This document shows positions 16,321 through 24,424 of a stretch of 64,000 bases of DNA, one piece after another. The translations under genes were made by a program, and so were the position numbers. Position 1 is the stretch's first letter. The number at the start of each line of letters is the position of its first letter. Under the pieces are notes generated by a model. That model ran no database searches, was not told where the DNA came from, and was given only the letters and a program-made list of their open reading frames with translations. The stretch is from Amycolatopsis sulphurea (GTDB lineage: Bacteria > Actinomycetota > Actinomycetes > Mycobacteriales > Pseudonocardiaceae). The stretch spans positions 496,001-560,000 of the forward strand of contig NZ_PDJK01000001.1 in assembly GCF_002564045.1 (NCBI RefSeq), given 5' to 3'.

Positions 16321-16356
16321 TCAGCCCCCGTCCTGTCTACTTTGGACGGGGGCTGA
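16321..16356. terminator. bidirectional terminator between int and tRNA-Val
   Basis: A 13-base-pair perfect stem (16321-16333 with 16344-16356) with a ten-base loop. On the minus strand it follows the tRNA cluster and is trailed by TTT; on the plus strand it follows the integrase. Confidence 0.7.
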
Positions 16357-16358
16357 CC

Positions 16359-16433
16359 TGGTGCGCGATACTGGGATTGAACCAGTGACCTCTTCCGTGT
16401 CAGGGAAGCGCTCTCCCGCTGAGCTAATCGCGC
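16359..16433 (-). tRNA. tRNA-Val (GAC)
   Basis: The minus strand folds as a tRNA with matching acceptor arms GCGCGAT/ATCGCGC, anticodon loop CTGACAC (anticodon GAC), T-arm GGTTCAATCC and an encoded CCA. Its 3' end faces the AICE integrase, which makes it the likely attB target of the element. Confidence 0.92.
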
Positions 16434-16434
16434 G

Positions 16435-16505
16435 AGGTGGAGACGGGATTCGAACCCGTGTACACGGCTTTGCAGGCCGTTGCCTCGCCTCTCGGCCACT
16501 CCACC
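16435..16505 (-). tRNA. tRNA-Cys (GCA)
   Basis: Minus-strand cloverleaf with acceptor arms GGTGGAG/CTCCACC, anticodon loop CTGCAAA (anticodon GCA), T-arm GGTTCGAATCC and discriminator T, as usual for Cys. It is separated from tRNA-Val by one base, so all three tRNAs are probably one transcript. Confidence 0.92.
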
Positions 16506-16530
16506 GGTTACAGGCCCCGAGGGCCTTCCG

Positions 16531-16603
16531 AGCGGACGACGGGATTCGAACCCGCGACCCTCACCTTGGCAAGGTGATGCGCTACCAGCTGCGCTACGTC
16601 CGC
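16531..16603 (-). tRNA. tRNA-Gly (GCC)
   Basis: Minus-strand cloverleaf with acceptor arms GCGGACG/CGTCCGC, anticodon loop TTGCCAA (anticodon GCC), T-arm GGTTCGAATCC. It is the first gene of the Gly-Cys-Val tRNA cluster. Confidence 0.92.
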
Positions 16604-16742
16604 ACTACCATGGTGCCGAAGCGGTTCCGCCTGCCTTGTCGGCCGACTTTCCGCACCCCGTCGCCGTGGTGTGAGAGAACCATATCGGACTCCCGAAACC
16701 GCCCCGTCACCGGGGGGTCCGCAACCGGTGACGGGCTCGTGA

Positions 16743-17168
16743 TCAGGTCCGATCGTTCGGGATGAGGTGGGTGAGGGCGTCGTCCACGTCGACCCACAGG
16801 TGCTCGTTACCCGGCAGCACCACGTCGTAGGTGCGGTCGAGGAAGTCGGCCAGCTCCTGGGCGGCGGCCTCGAACATGGCGTGCCCGGACGGCGAGTTCA
16901 GCTCGATGAGCACCGACTCCGGGTCCTCCACCGAAGGCCGGATCCGAACGTCCCCGTCGCCCGCGTCGGCAAGCAGGCCGTCTGCGAGCAGATCGCGGGC
17001 GTACACCCATTCGACCCAGCCGGCGCGTCCGGTGCGGAAGGCGGCGACGACCGCGTACGGGTCCCGCGTGTCGTAGCGCAGCTCAACCTTGACCGGAACC
17101 GCCGGCGAGCGCGGCGCCAGCAGGTCGAAGACCGCCGTCGAGCGGAGCGTCACGTGATCGTTGCGCAT
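16743..17168 (-). CDS. SsgA-like sporulation/cell-division protein (SsgB type)
   Basis: A 141-residue protein that matches the SsgA-like family along its whole length (for example V-E-L-R-Y-D-T-R-D-P-Y-A-V near residues 28-40 and G-R-A-G-W-V-E-W-V near 47-55). SsgB proteins place FtsZ during sporulation septation in Streptomyces and are kept in other actinomycetes. ATG at 17168. It stands alone, in reverse orientation, upstream of the tRNA cluster and belongs to the core genome rather than to the AICE. Confidence 0.85.
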   Translation of the reverse strand: MRNDHVTLRSTAVFDLLAPRSPAVPVKVELRYDTRDPYAVVAAFRTGRAGWVEWVYARDLLADGLLADAGDGDVRIRPSVEDPESVLIELNSPSGHAMFEAAAQELADFLDRTYDVVLPGNEHLWVDVDDALTHLIPNDRT

Positions 17169-17540
17169 CGTCCTACCCTTCGTCTCCCTTCCCGGCCCGG
17201 GCGACCGAGGACGGCGGTGGGACGCCCCGGGGCACCGGATCTTTCGCGAGTGCGCTCGAGATCACCCGTTCGAGGTCCGGTCGCCTCGCTGCTCCTTCGC
17301 CGCCCGCGCCGCGCAGCCTGCTGTCGGCGCTCACGTACATACTGCGCGGTTCGGCCGCCGTGCGATAGCACCGTCGCACGGATGTCGAGCGGGCCCGCGC
17401 GCGGCCCCTCCCTGGCAGGGCCTTGGCTAGCTCGGGGTTGTTCGCTCCGTATTCGCTGGTAGACGCGCTGTGGTCGGAAGCGGCCACCCGTTTGCAGGCC
17501 CCCGAAAGTCGTGTTGTAGAGTTCTGCACAACACCGCAAG
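17169..17540. other. intergenic region upstream of the SsgB-like gene
   Basis: About 370 bases with no convincing gene on either strand. It should contain the promoters of the SsgB-like gene (minus) and of tRNA-Val(CAC) (plus). I see no clear repeat or hairpin. Confidence 0.5.
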
Positions 17541-17612
17541 GGGCGATTAGCTCAGGGGGAGAGCGCTTCGTTCACACCGAAGAGGTCACTGGTTCGATCC
17601 CAGTATCGCCCA
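17541..17612 (+). tRNA. tRNA-Val (CAC)
   Basis: Plus-strand cloverleaf with acceptor arms GGGCGAT/ATCGCCC, anticodon loop TTCACAC (anticodon CAC) and T-arm GGTTCGATCC; CCA is not encoded. The integrase gene at 17730-18860 ends about 120 bases past its 3' end, the usual geometry for a tRNA attachment site. Confidence 0.92.
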
Positions 17613-17729
17613 CAGCGTGTTTTCCCAGCTCAGACGGCCTGTCGATGATCTTTGTCGGCGGGCCTTCTGTGTTGTGTGGGAGCAGCTGGGGAGCACGGTC
17701 TCCTGACCACAAGCCGTGATCCGAAGAGG

Positions 17730-18860
17730 TCATGCTGCTTCTGGCGCTATGGCGGGGTTTTCGTGCCAGGTCCAGCCGCCGTCGTGCTCCCATCGCTGGT
17801 GGAGGGCGTGGAGCATGGTTTCGATCATGTGTTGGGTGATGTGGGAGTAGAGGTCGTCGACGTCTTTTCGTTTGTGTCCGAACCGCACGAGGCGCAGGAT
17901 GCGTGGCACTCCGTCCTCGATCAGCCAGGTCTCGTGGGTGTGGCGCAGGTCATGGAAGTGCATCTCGGTGTTGAGTGGTGACCATCCTTTGTCCTTGTCC
18001 CCGGTCAGCGCGGGCAGCCACGCCCGGTGGCGGAAGTTGGATCGTCGGTGCAGGCCGCCGTTGGCTCCGGTGAAGACGAACCGGGTGTGGGGGTTGCGGT
18101 CCCGGTGGGCTCGTAGTTCGTCGGCGAGGAATGGCGGCAGGTGCACGGTGCGGGCACTGGCCGGGGTCTTGGGCGGGCCGAGTTCCAATCTGCCCTTCAT
18201 CTCGTGCAGCGCGCCGAACTTCGGATCGATCTCGATCCGCGGGTTCTCGTCGAGGTGGGTGCGGGTCCATTGCAGCCCGGTGATCTCGTCCCATCGGAGT
18301 CCGGTGTAGGCGGCGGTGATGGTCATGAGTCCGTTGTCGGGTGACATGCGTCCGGCGAGTGCGTCGACCTCGTCGGTGGTGGCGTGGGGGCGTTCGGGCC
18401 GGTCCTCGAACGTGATCCGTAGTTTGCGGCAGGGGTTGGCGCCGATGAGTCCTTCGTCGACGGCTTCGCCGAGGATCATGGAGAACAGGACGAGGATGTC
18501 CTGGGTGCTTTTGTCGGCCATGTTCGGGCGGAGTGTCTTGTTCACCCATCCCTTGACTGCGATCCGTGCGATGGTGCCTACGGGTGTGCCGGACCAGCGG
18601 GGGAGGATGTGGGAGTCGTAGGTTGCCCAGGTGATGTCGGCGACGCGGTGTGCGTCCGACCATTGGCGGATCCATTCGTCGATGGTGGTTTCGGCCAGTC
18701 GTGGGTCGGTGAAGCGGTGGCGGCGTTGGTCGGACTCCACGTCGGTGGCACGGTTTTCCGCTTCGTTCCGGTCGGCGAAGCCGGTTTCGGTGAAGATGGA
18801 TCTGTCGTCGAGTCGGTAGCGGACACGGAATCCGTCCCCATGTTTTTCTGCCCATGCCAT
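17730..18860 (-). CDS. tyrosine recombinase/integrase of a second, reduced element
   Basis: A 376-residue integrase. After an N-terminal arm-binding domain (M-A-W-A-E-K-H-G-D-G-F-R-V-R-Y-R) comes a core-binding domain and a catalytic domain with the Arg in T-G-L-R-W-D-E, H-D-L-R-H-T-H-E-T-W, G-H-K-R-K-D-V and a late Tyr (LYSHI). ATG at 18860 follows a GGAAAGGAAACC ribosome site and fits the family; a longer upstream frame has no support. It appears intact. No transfer or replication genes accompany it, so it is probably the remnant of an AICE or island at tRNA-Val(CAC). Confidence 0.82.
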   Translation of the reverse strand: MAWAEKHGDGFRVRYRLDDRSIFTETGFADRNEAENRATDVESDQRRHRFTDPRLAETTIDEWIRQWSDAHRVADITWATYDSHILPRWSGTPVGTIARIAVKGWVNKTLRPNMADKSTQDILVLFSMILGEAVDEGLIGANPCRKLRITFEDRPERPHATTDEVDALAGRMSPDNGLMTITAAYTGLRWDEITGLQWTRTHLDENPRIEIDPKFGALHEMKGRLELGPPKTPASARTVHLPPFLADELRAHRDRNPHTRFVFTGANGGLHRRSNFRHRAWLPALTGDKDKGWSPLNTEMHFHDLRHTHETWLIEDGVPRILRLVRFGHKRKDVDDLYSHITQHMIETMLHALHQRWEHDGGWTWHENPAIAPEAA

Positions 18861-19279
18861 GGTTGGTTTCCTTTCGGAAAGGAGTGGATATGGCCGTGCC
18901 GGGAATGCGGCACGGCCATATGGACGCTCTGTGCACCGACGAGCGCAACCCAACTGTGTTCAGCGGCGACAAGGGGAATGGGTGCGGATGAGCGAGTGGG
19001 TCGGCGGGAATCGGTCCGCAGGGGCGGCCGGCCGTGACGACGAGGTGTCGTATTCGTGTCGGACGCGTGCTGGGTCACGCTGGCGGGGCGGGCTGCGTCG
19101 GTGATGATCTGGTGGAGGTTGGCGGGGGAGAAGCGCAGGTGTTTGCCCTGGAACGTGGACGGCGCCAGGCGGCGGGCCGCTCGGCGGCGTAGCCAGGACT
19201 CCGGCACCTGCAACAGGTTCGCTGCCTGGGCCGGGGTGCACAATGTCGGAACCGGATCACCCGCGAGCAGGGCCGCCAC
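18578..19279 (-). CDS. excisionase-like HTH protein, 3' end doubtful
   Basis: Residues about 12-60 form an HTH_17-type domain (T-P-A-Q-A-A-N-L-L-Q-V-P-E-S-W-L, then L-R-F-S-P-A-N-L) typical of excisionases beside AICE integrases. GTG at 19279 is the likely start. The frame stays open until 18578 and so overlaps the integrase by 280 bases in another frame. The last 100 residues look like out-of-frame sequence, so a lost stop or a frameshift near 19000 is likely. The HTH part is credible; the full length is not. Confidence 0.45.
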   Translation of the reverse strand: MAALLAGDPVPTLCTPAQAANLLQVPESWLRRRAARRLAPSTFQGKHLRFSPANLHQIITDAARPASVTQHASDTNTTPRRHGRPPLRTDSRRPTRSSAPIPLVAAEHSWVALVGAQSVHMAVPHSRHGHIHSFPKGNQPWHGQKNMGTDSVSATDSTTDPSSPKPASPTGTKRKTVPPTWSPTNAATASPTHDWPKPPSTNGSANGRTHTASPTSPGQPTTPTSSPAGPAHP

Positions 19280-19303
19280 GACGACATCGGCTGACCGCGC
19301 GGA

Positions 19304-20152
19304 TCAAGCACCGTCGCCAGTGGCGAAGACGCGCAACCGGGCGAGGACGTCGGCGGGTTCGCGCGGACGGTCCGCGCCGGAGGCGGGCGGCGCCCCTGCT
19401 TCCCGCAGCAGACGGACCTGCCACGGCGGCTCGAGGCCTGCCGGTGCCAGCACGTCCGGGTCGCCGAGCAGCTGCGCCGGATCACCTTGACGAAGACCGT
19501 GGCCGACGAGCACCGCCACCTGGTCCGCCCACCGCCACACGAGGTCGGCGTCGTGCGTGGCCATCACGACCGTGGTCCCCGCCGCGCCGAGCGCGTCCAG
19601 GGTGCGCAAAAGGGCGGTGACACCCCGCGGGTCGAGGCCCGCGGTCGGTTCGTCGAGCAGCAGCACGGCCGGGCGCATCGCCAGCGCCCCGGCGAGCGCG
19701 ACCCGCTTGCGCTGGCCGAAGGACAGGTGGTGGACCGGACGGCCGGCGAGCGCGGAGATCCCCAGCGCGGCCAGCACTTCCTCGACCCGCGCCGCGACCT
19801 CGTCCGGGCCGAGACCGAGGTTGACCGGGCCGAAGGACACGTCCTGGACGACGTCGGCGGCGAACAGCTGATCGTCCGGGTCCTGCAGGACCAGCTGGAC
19901 GTACTGCCGATGTCCGGTCAGCGCGCGCTTGCCGCGGCGGAGCACGGCGCCATCGGCGACGATCTCCCCGGCGTCCGGCCGCAACGCGCCCGACAGGCAG
20001 CGCAGCAGCGTCGACTTGCCCGAGCCGTTGGCCCCCATGAGCGCGAGCCGGACCCCGCGGTCGATCCGGAGGGCTACATCGCGCAGCACGCGCGGAGCGC
20101 CCGGGTAGCCGGCGGTGAGCCCCCGCGCTTCCAGCGCGACCTCGGCCGTCAC
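19304..20152 (-). CDS. cbiO: energy-coupling factor ATPase CbiO
   Basis: A 282-residue ABC ATPase of the cobalt ECF transporter. Walker A G-A-N-G-S-G-K-S-T near residue 38, Q-loop V-L-Q-D-P-D-D-Q-L near 82, signature L-S-F-G-Q-R-K-R near 140 and Walker B V-L-L-L-D-E-P near 160 are all present. GTG at 20152 overlaps the cbiQ stop (GTGA), so translation is coupled; a longer upstream frame lacks homology. It is the last gene of cbiMNQO and ends 25 bases from the HTH gene of the neighbouring element. Confidence 0.9.
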   Translation of the reverse strand: MTAEVALEARGLTAGYPGAPRVLRDVALRIDRGVRLALMGANGSGKSTLLRCLSGALRPDAGEIVADGAVLRRGKRALTGHRQYVQLVLQDPDDQLFAADVVQDVSFGPVNLGLGPDEVAARVEEVLAALGISALAGRPVHHLSFGQRKRVALAGALAMRPAVLLLDEPTAGLDPRGVTALLRTLDALGAAGTTVVMATHDADLVWRWADQVAVLVGHGLRQGDPAQLLGDPDVLAPAGLEPPWQVRLLREAGAPPASGADRPREPADVLARLRVFATGDGA

Positions 20153-20928
20153 CGGGCCGGCCACCGCGGCTCCGCCCACGCGATCGCGGCGCAGGCCAAG
20201 ACGACCGCGACACTGCTCGCCACGAACCGGGGGCGGACCGGAAAGCGCCGCGGAGAGCCGAAACTCGCCGCCGTCGAACCCCGGCCCGCCAGACCCGCTT
20301 CGAGCCGCTGCGCGCCCGTCCACGCCCGCACCAGCGTGGCCGCGCCGAGCATGCCGAGACTGCGCCGCGCCGCGCGCGGGCTGCGGTAACCGAGCCGGGC
20401 CGCCTGCGTCTCGCGGATGCGCGCCTGCGCGTCGAGGAGCCCGAACAGCATCCGGTAGACCACGCCGGCGATCTCCGCCAGGATGGCGAGCCCGGGCACC
20501 CGGGCGAGGCTCGCCAGCAGGTACGGCACCGGTGTCGTCGTCGCGAGCAGCAGCACGGCGGCCGACGTGGACAGCGCTCGCGCCGCCACCTCCGCCCCGC
20601 GCACGGCCGAGGCACTGGTCACCGTGAACGGTCCCCAGGTGACCAGGACGTCACCGGACGGCGCACCGGTCGTGATCACGATCCCGGCGACGCCGAGCAC
20701 GATGAAGACGGCGGGAGCGGACACTGCGGCAAGCCAGGTGCGCGGCCGCACCCCGGCGAGCGCGCACGCGCAGACCGTCGCGACCACCACGACGAGCGCC
20801 GCGCCGACCGGTCCGGTGCCGGTCAGTGCGACTCCGGCGAGACCGCCCGCGAGCACCACCTTCTCGGCGGTCGAGCGGTCACGCCACCGGCTGCTCCATG
20901 CGGCGTCGTCCAGTGCCAGCCGGGCCAT
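20149..20928 (-). CDS. cbiQ: energy-coupling factor transmembrane protein CbiQ
   Basis: A 259-residue membrane protein with five or so hydrophobic helices and the T-component signature of Ala-Arg-Gly coupling motifs (for example near R-A-L-S-T-S-A-A and the later A-R-I-R-E-T-Q-A-A-R). It couples CbiO ATP hydrolysis to CbiM. It follows cbiN after one base and overlaps cbiO by four. Confidence 0.85.
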   Translation of the reverse strand: MARLALDDAAWSSRWRDRSTAEKVVLAGGLAGVALTGTGPVGAALVVVVATVCACALAGVRPRTWLAAVSAPAVFIVLGVAGIVITTGAPSGDVLVTWGPFTVTSASAVRGAEVAARALSTSAAVLLLATTTPVPYLLASLARVPGLAILAEIAGVVYRMLFGLLDAQARIRETQAARLGYRSPRAARRSLGMLGAATLVRAWTGAQRLEAGLAGRGSTAASFGSPRRFPVRPRFVASSVAVVLACAAIAWAEPRWPAR

Positions 20929-20929
20929 C

Positions 20930-21259
20930 TCAGGAGTTGCCTGGCGCTACTGGCTTTTCCCCCGGCGCGCTGTCGCCCAGGTGCTTGCGGCGTTCGCGGA
21001 ACACCCCCAGCGCGAAGCCGAGGATCCCGGCGCCGAGCGCTGCCTGCAAGGCGAACAGGCCCGACTCCACCTCGCCGCCCGGCTGGTTCCACAGGGGCTC
21101 GAACCACGGCTTGTAGCCGGGATCGGAGGCCTGGATCTGCTCGGTCGCGGCCGAGTCGGTCCCGCCGAACTCCCCCTTCTGCACGCCGATCACCAGCGCC
21201 ACGATGAAGACCGCGATGGTCGCCAGGACGAGCAGGAGGTTCACGGTCTTCTTAGGCAT
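20930..21259 (-). CDS. cbiN: cobalt transport accessory protein CbiN
   Basis: A 109-residue protein with two membrane helices (residues about 6-24 and 73-92) and the conserved extracytoplasmic loop containing Y-K-P-W-F near residue 50. CbiN is needed for metal loading by CbiM. Its start overlaps the end of cbiM. This component separates Co2+ uptake systems from riboflavin-type ECF systems, and its presence with the cobalamin riboswitch supports cobalt rather than nickel. Confidence 0.87.
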   Translation of the reverse strand: MPKKTVNLLLVLATIAVFIVALVIGVQKGEFGGTDSAATEQIQASDPGYKPWFEPLWNQPGGEVESGLFALQAALGAGILGFALGVFRERRKHLGDSAPGEKPVAPGNS

Positions 21260-21944
21260 GCTTCGCTCCCAGGGACGGGTCTTCGTTGCGGTCGCGGCCG
21301 AAGCCGAGGCGGCGCAGTTCGGGGCCGGCCCACGTGCGCAGCGCGTTCATCAGCAGCACCCCGACGAGCCCTTCGACCACCGCCAGCGGCACCTGCGTGA
21401 CGGCGAAGAGCCCCAGGAAGCGCGCCCACGCGCCGAAGAACCCCGAAGCCGGGTCGGGAAAGGCCAGGCCCAGCTGCGTCGCCGTCGTGACGTAGGTGGC
21501 CAGGTCGGAGACCGCCACGCCGAAGAACACCGCGACACTCCACGGTGCGCGTCTGAGCAGCCGATAGACGCCGTACCCGGCCCAGGGGCCGACAACCGCC
21601 ATCGACATGACGTTGGCGCCCAGCGTGGTCAGCCCGCCATGCGCCAGCAGGAGTGCCTGGAAGAGCAGGACGACCGACCCGAGGGCCGCCATCACAGGCG
21701 GCCGGAAGATGATCGACCCCTCTCCCGTACCCGTCGGGTGCGAGGAACTGCCCGTCACCGACGGCAGTTTGATCGCCGAAAGGACGAACGAGTACGCTCC
21801 CACCGCGCCCAGCAGCAGACGGGACTCCGGGTGCTCGGTCACCGTCCGCTTGATCTCACGGATTCCGTGGACGACGAACGGCGCGGCCGCGACGGTCCAC
21901 GCGGCGGCGTGAACGGGCGGGAGGAAGCCTTCCGCAATGTGCAT
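21252..21944 (-). CDS. cbiM: cobalt ECF substrate-binding protein CbiM
   Basis: A 230-residue, seven-helix S-component. It begins [10 protein letters not shown]; the N-terminal Met-His is the conserved metal ligand of this family, which fixes the start at 21944 behind GGAAAGG. Further conserved parts are [11 protein letters not shown] near residues 58-68 and the [11 protein letters not shown] segment near 102-112. It is the first gene of cbiMNQO and lies just downstream of a cobalamin riboswitch, so uptake should fall when cobalamin is sufficient. Confidence 0.93.
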   Translation of the reverse strand: MHIAEGFLPPVHAAAWTVAAAPFVVHGIREIKRTVTEHPESRLLLGAVGAYSFVLSAIKLPSVTGSSSHPTGTGEGSIIFRPPVMAALGSVVLLFQALLLAHGGLTTLGANVMSMAVVGPWAGYGVYRLLRRAPWSVAVFFGVAVSDLATYVTTATQLGLAFPDPASGFFGAWARFLGLFAVTQVPLAVVEGLVGVLLMNALRTWAGPELRRLGFGRDRNEDPSLGAKHA

Positions 21945-21959
21945 CGGCACACCTTTCCG

Positions 21960-22090
21960 GGATGACGCGTCCCCATCGGGGCCAAGCCCGAGTTCCTGAC
22001 TCCGCGGTGAAACCCGCTCACAGTGGCGCGACCGTCCCGGATTCGCACCGGGTTCCTCGTCGGTAGCTTGGCGGCGAGAGCGTAGCACCG
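21960..22090 (-). promoter_or_regulatory. cobalamin riboswitch
   Basis: On the minus strand the leader has GGAACCCGGTG (complement of 22046-22056), AATCCGGGACGG and the B12-box-like GCCACTG (complement of 22021-22027), in the order and spacing of AdoCbl aptamers. It ends shortly before the cbiM ribosome site, so translational control of cbiMNQO is likely. Confidence 0.92.
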
Positions 22091-22172
22091 GTTTTCGCCG
22101 ATCCACAGTGTCGAATGCCACGAGAACCCGGGCCCGGGCGCGACCGGTGCCCCGCGGGCCGGTCAGGCGAAG

Positions 22173-22457
22173 GCAGGGTGTCGGCAAAGTCGGTGTGACG
22201 GGGCCCTGCGCCGACCGCGGAGGTCCGTGAAGGTCCGTGAAGGGGCCCTTCACGGACTCTGAGTCTGTGAAGGGCCCCTTCACAGACCCGGGACAGGGCT
22301 GGCGCACACCGCGAGGTGGTCGGGCGTCTCGAGCACCTCCGCATCGTGCGTTGCCGGGCGTGATCGACGAAGAGGGCAGGTGTCGTCGATGATGACGCGG
22401 GAGCCACGGCTCTCTCTGCTGATCACGGGTCCTCGACCAACTTTGCCGCGACCCTGC
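22173..22457. repeat. MITE-like repeat, copy 1 (285 bp)
   Basis: The ends are imperfect inverted repeats of about 25 bases: GCAGGGTGTCGGCAAAGTCG on the left and its near-complement ending ACTTTGCCGCGACCCTGC on the right. Inside are two GTCCGTGAAGGGGCCCTTCAC-type hairpins (22234-22257 and 22263-22287). Shorter copies lie at 42207 and 43873, and a half copy ends at 48902. Confidence 0.6.
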
Positions 22458-22900
22458 ATGCGAAGGCGTCGGTGAGCAGCTTCGCGTTCTGCCGGTAGAC
22501 GGCGAGGAGGTCCAGGTCCTACCGCGGTATTTCACGAGGTTGACCCGCTTCGCGGATATGCCGGGCAGGACGGTGCCGGTGCTCATGGCCTCGTTGCCGA
22601 ACACGTACTGCGGCTGCTTGGCCGGCAGCGGGAACCGGCCGACATCTGCGGCTGCGGGATTCAGGCGACGGCGCGGCCGGCCCCACTCCGCGGACGTGCG
22701 TACAGTGCGTCCGTCGACCACGATCACCCCGTCGGCGGTCTGGTGCAGGCCGAGCACGGCGCGGAGCACCGTCGTCTTGCCGGAGCCGTCGGTTCCGGTC
22801 AGTGCCGTCCGCTGCCCGGCCGCACGACCAGATCGACCGAGCGGACGACCGCTCGCCGGCCGTGCCGCAGGAGACGCCCGCGAGTTCGATCCGGGCACCG
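22458..22900 (-). pseudogene. remnant of an ABC ATPase and unknown coding debris
   Basis: In one minus-strand frame a Walker A motif ([12 protein letters not shown] at about 22772-22796) and [11 protein letters not shown] follow an A-G-Q-R-like strand, as in the first 60 residues of an ABC ATPase. No signature or Walker B follows. From about 22640 down to 22530 the frame reads [18 protein letters not shown], which I cannot place, and then shifts frame. Both parts are decayed. Confidence 0.5.
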
Positions 22901-22925
22901 GCGGACGCGGCCGGGGGCTCTCCGC

Positions 22926-23348
22926 TCACGCGACCGAGGCGTGGCACTGACAGGGGGCGCCTTCCTGACACCCGCAGGCGCAGCCGGCGACGCACCCGCA
23001 CCGCTCGGTGCCGACACGCCAGACGGGGATGTGGTCCGGCACGCAACGCGGCCGGGAGCGATGACGTTCGCGGTCGACGGCCGATGTCAGCAGTTCGACG
23101 ACACCCGCGGCCGTGCCGTGTCGCCCGGCCACCTGCGCGTCGAAGACGGCCATCAAGTCCGGGAGGAAGTCACGGCACGGCTGGGCGGGGCGAACCCGCA
23201 ACAGGCGGGTGGCAGCGGCCATCTGCTCGCCCGCTGCCCGGCAAGCCGGGCAGCGGGCGAGGTGTTTCCCGGCGGCGGCTTCCTCGTCGAGCGCCGCCTG
23301 CCCGTCGGTCATGGCCGAGAGCACCTCCCGGCAACGCTGACAGTCCAT
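22926..23348 (-). CDS. Cys-rich zf-HC2 protein, probable anti-sigma factor
   Basis: A 140-residue soluble protein. Residues 1-50 match the zinc-binding anti-sigma domain (C-Q-R-C at 3-6 and H-L-A-R-C-P-A-C, the H-x3-C-x2-C site, at 29-36). No membrane helix follows. The last 25 residues are crowded with Cys (C-G-C-V-A-G-C-A-C-G-C near 116-126, then C-Q-C-H) and may bind a thiophilic metal. It is divergent from the SigC-like sigma gene with 142 bases between starts, and its own start sits just behind a GGAAC-N17-CGAC promoter. I infer that it is the cognate anti-sigma and might sense copper or zinc. Confidence 0.72.
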   Translation of the reverse strand: MDCQRCREVLSAMTDGQAALDEEAAAGKHLARCPACRAAGEQMAAATRLLRVRPAQPCRDFLPDLMAVFDAQVAGRHGTAAGVVELLTSAVDRERHRSRPRCVPDHIPVWRVGTERCGCVAGCACGCQEGAPCQCHASVA

Positions 23349-23357
23349 GTCGGAGAA

Positions 23358-23383
23358 GTCGGCCGGGCAGGCTCAGCAGTTCC
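23358..23383 (-). promoter_or_regulatory. ECF-type promoter of the zf-HC2 gene
   Basis: On the minus strand GGAAC (complement of 23379-23383) is followed after exactly 17 bases by CGAC (complement of 23358-23361). The start codon at 23348 lies nine bases past the -10, so the transcript would be nearly leaderless. The same -35, spacer length and -10 occur twice more, at 27311-27336 and 27384-27409. Confidence 0.6.
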
Positions 23384-23490
23384 CCGGAGCCGGCACCAAT
23401 GCGATTCACCCCCGATGCACGGTCCGGATCCGGGGCGCACCACCCGGGAGGCGGTCCCGGAAACGCGGAGTGTCGGCTACGGTCCAGCTC

Positions 23491-24057
23491 GTGACCACCG
23501 GCAGAGACCGCGACGACGAACGGCTCACCGCGCTCGCGCTCGACGCCGCCCAAGGCGACCGGCACGCGTTCGAAGCGTGGGTCCGCGCCACCCAAGCCGA
23601 CGTCTGGCGCTTCACCGCCCACCTCGCCGACACCGCGGTCGCCGACGACCTCACCCAGGAGACCTACACCCGCGCGGTGACCGCGCTCACCCGATTCGAG
23701 GGACGCTCCACGGCCCGGACCTGGCTACTGTCCATCGCCCGGCGAGTGGTCGTCGACCACTTCCGCGCACGGTCGGTCCGCCCCCAGATCTCCCGGCAGG
23801 ACTGGAAAACCGCCGCCGAAACGGAATCCGCCCGCCGCGGCGGCCCCGGGTTCGAAGACCTCGTCGAAACGACCTTGCTCCTCGACCGGCTCGACCCCGA
23901 ACGCCGCGAAGCCATCACCCTCACACAGATCCTCGGCTACTCCTACACCGAAGCCGCCGAAATCTGCGACTGTCCCATCGGGACAGTCCGCTCCCGGGTC
24001 GCCCGCGCCCGCGAAGACCTCCTCGACGCCCGGGACGAGCGCGGCACCGCCAGCTGA
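23491..24057 (+). CDS. ECF sigma factor, SigC-like
   Basis: A 188-residue sigma factor. Region 2 (about 8-80) includes D-V-W-R-F-T-A-H-L and D-D-L-T-Q-E-T-Y; region 4 (about 118-175) includes Y-S-Y-T-E-A-A-E-I-C-D-C-P-I-G-T-V-R-S-R-V. From memory it lines up with M. tuberculosis SigC over nearly its full length (A-L-A-L-x-A-A-x-G, T-Q-x-D-V-W-R-F, G-F-E-D-L-V-E). SigC there is linked to copper acquisition. GTG at 23491 fits this alignment; a longer in-frame start at 23347 does not. A weaker GGAAA-N17-GGTC lies at 23459-23484, possibly an autoregulated, leaderless promoter. Confidence 0.82.
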   Translation: MTTGRDRDDERLTALALDAAQGDRHAFEAWVRATQADVWRFTAHLADTAVADDLTQETYTRAVTALTRFEGRSTARTWLLSIARRVVVDHFRARSVRPQISRQDWKTAAETESARRGGPGFEDLVETTLLLDRLDPERREAITLTQILGYSYTEAAEICDCPIGTVRSRVARAREDLLDARDERGTAS

Positions 24058-24424
24058 TCTTCCTTCTCTTCTGCCTTCTCCGCCTTCCACGGTTGATTTC
24101 GGCGAGCCGGGGTCGAGATCGTTGCGGTCAGGACGATCCTCGAACCCGTCGTCCGGCCCGGGCCGGCGCGCTCGGTGGTCTCCGGCTCACCCTGGCCGCT
24201 GTTCGGCGGTTCCGGCGCTGGACGTGCTCGACCCGGTCGACCTGCTGAGTTCCGCGCCCGAGCTGTTCGAGGTCCGGTTCACCGGCCTGGCCTTCCGGTG
24301 CGACCGCCGGAATGGACAGGACGGCGCGCTCGTCCGGCACCTGCACGGCGCCGACGCCGGCAACTACACACCGATCCGGCACGGGATCCGTTCGTGCGCG
24401 GCGCCGGCTCGGCCGGAGACCGCA
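24058..24424. other. region between the convergent sigma and ABC genes
   Basis: About 370 bases between two convergent genes. Open frames run through on both strands, but none shows a ribosome site or a known domain. One plus-strand frame (D-V-L-D-P-V-D-L-L-S-S-A-P-E-L-F) could be gene debris. No clear terminator hairpin. Confidence 0.4.

Noticed and set aside
17541..17612. tRNA-Val(CAC) as a duplicate attachment copy of tRNA-Val(GAC)
   Set aside because: It is a complete tRNA with its own anticodon and acceptor stem; similarity in the T-arm is normal for two Val isoacceptors.
19304..21944. Nickel transporter
   Set aside because: CbiN and the cobalamin riboswitch point to cobalt.
22201..22290. 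Repeated hairpins considered as a CRISPR array
   Set aside because: The units are palindromic and separated by only a few bases, with no unique spacers and no cas genes.
23459..23484. GGAAA-N17-GGTC as promoter of the sigma gene
   Set aside because: Spacing matches the three strong sites, but both boxes differ from them, so I did not list it as a separate feature; it is mentioned with the sigma gene.
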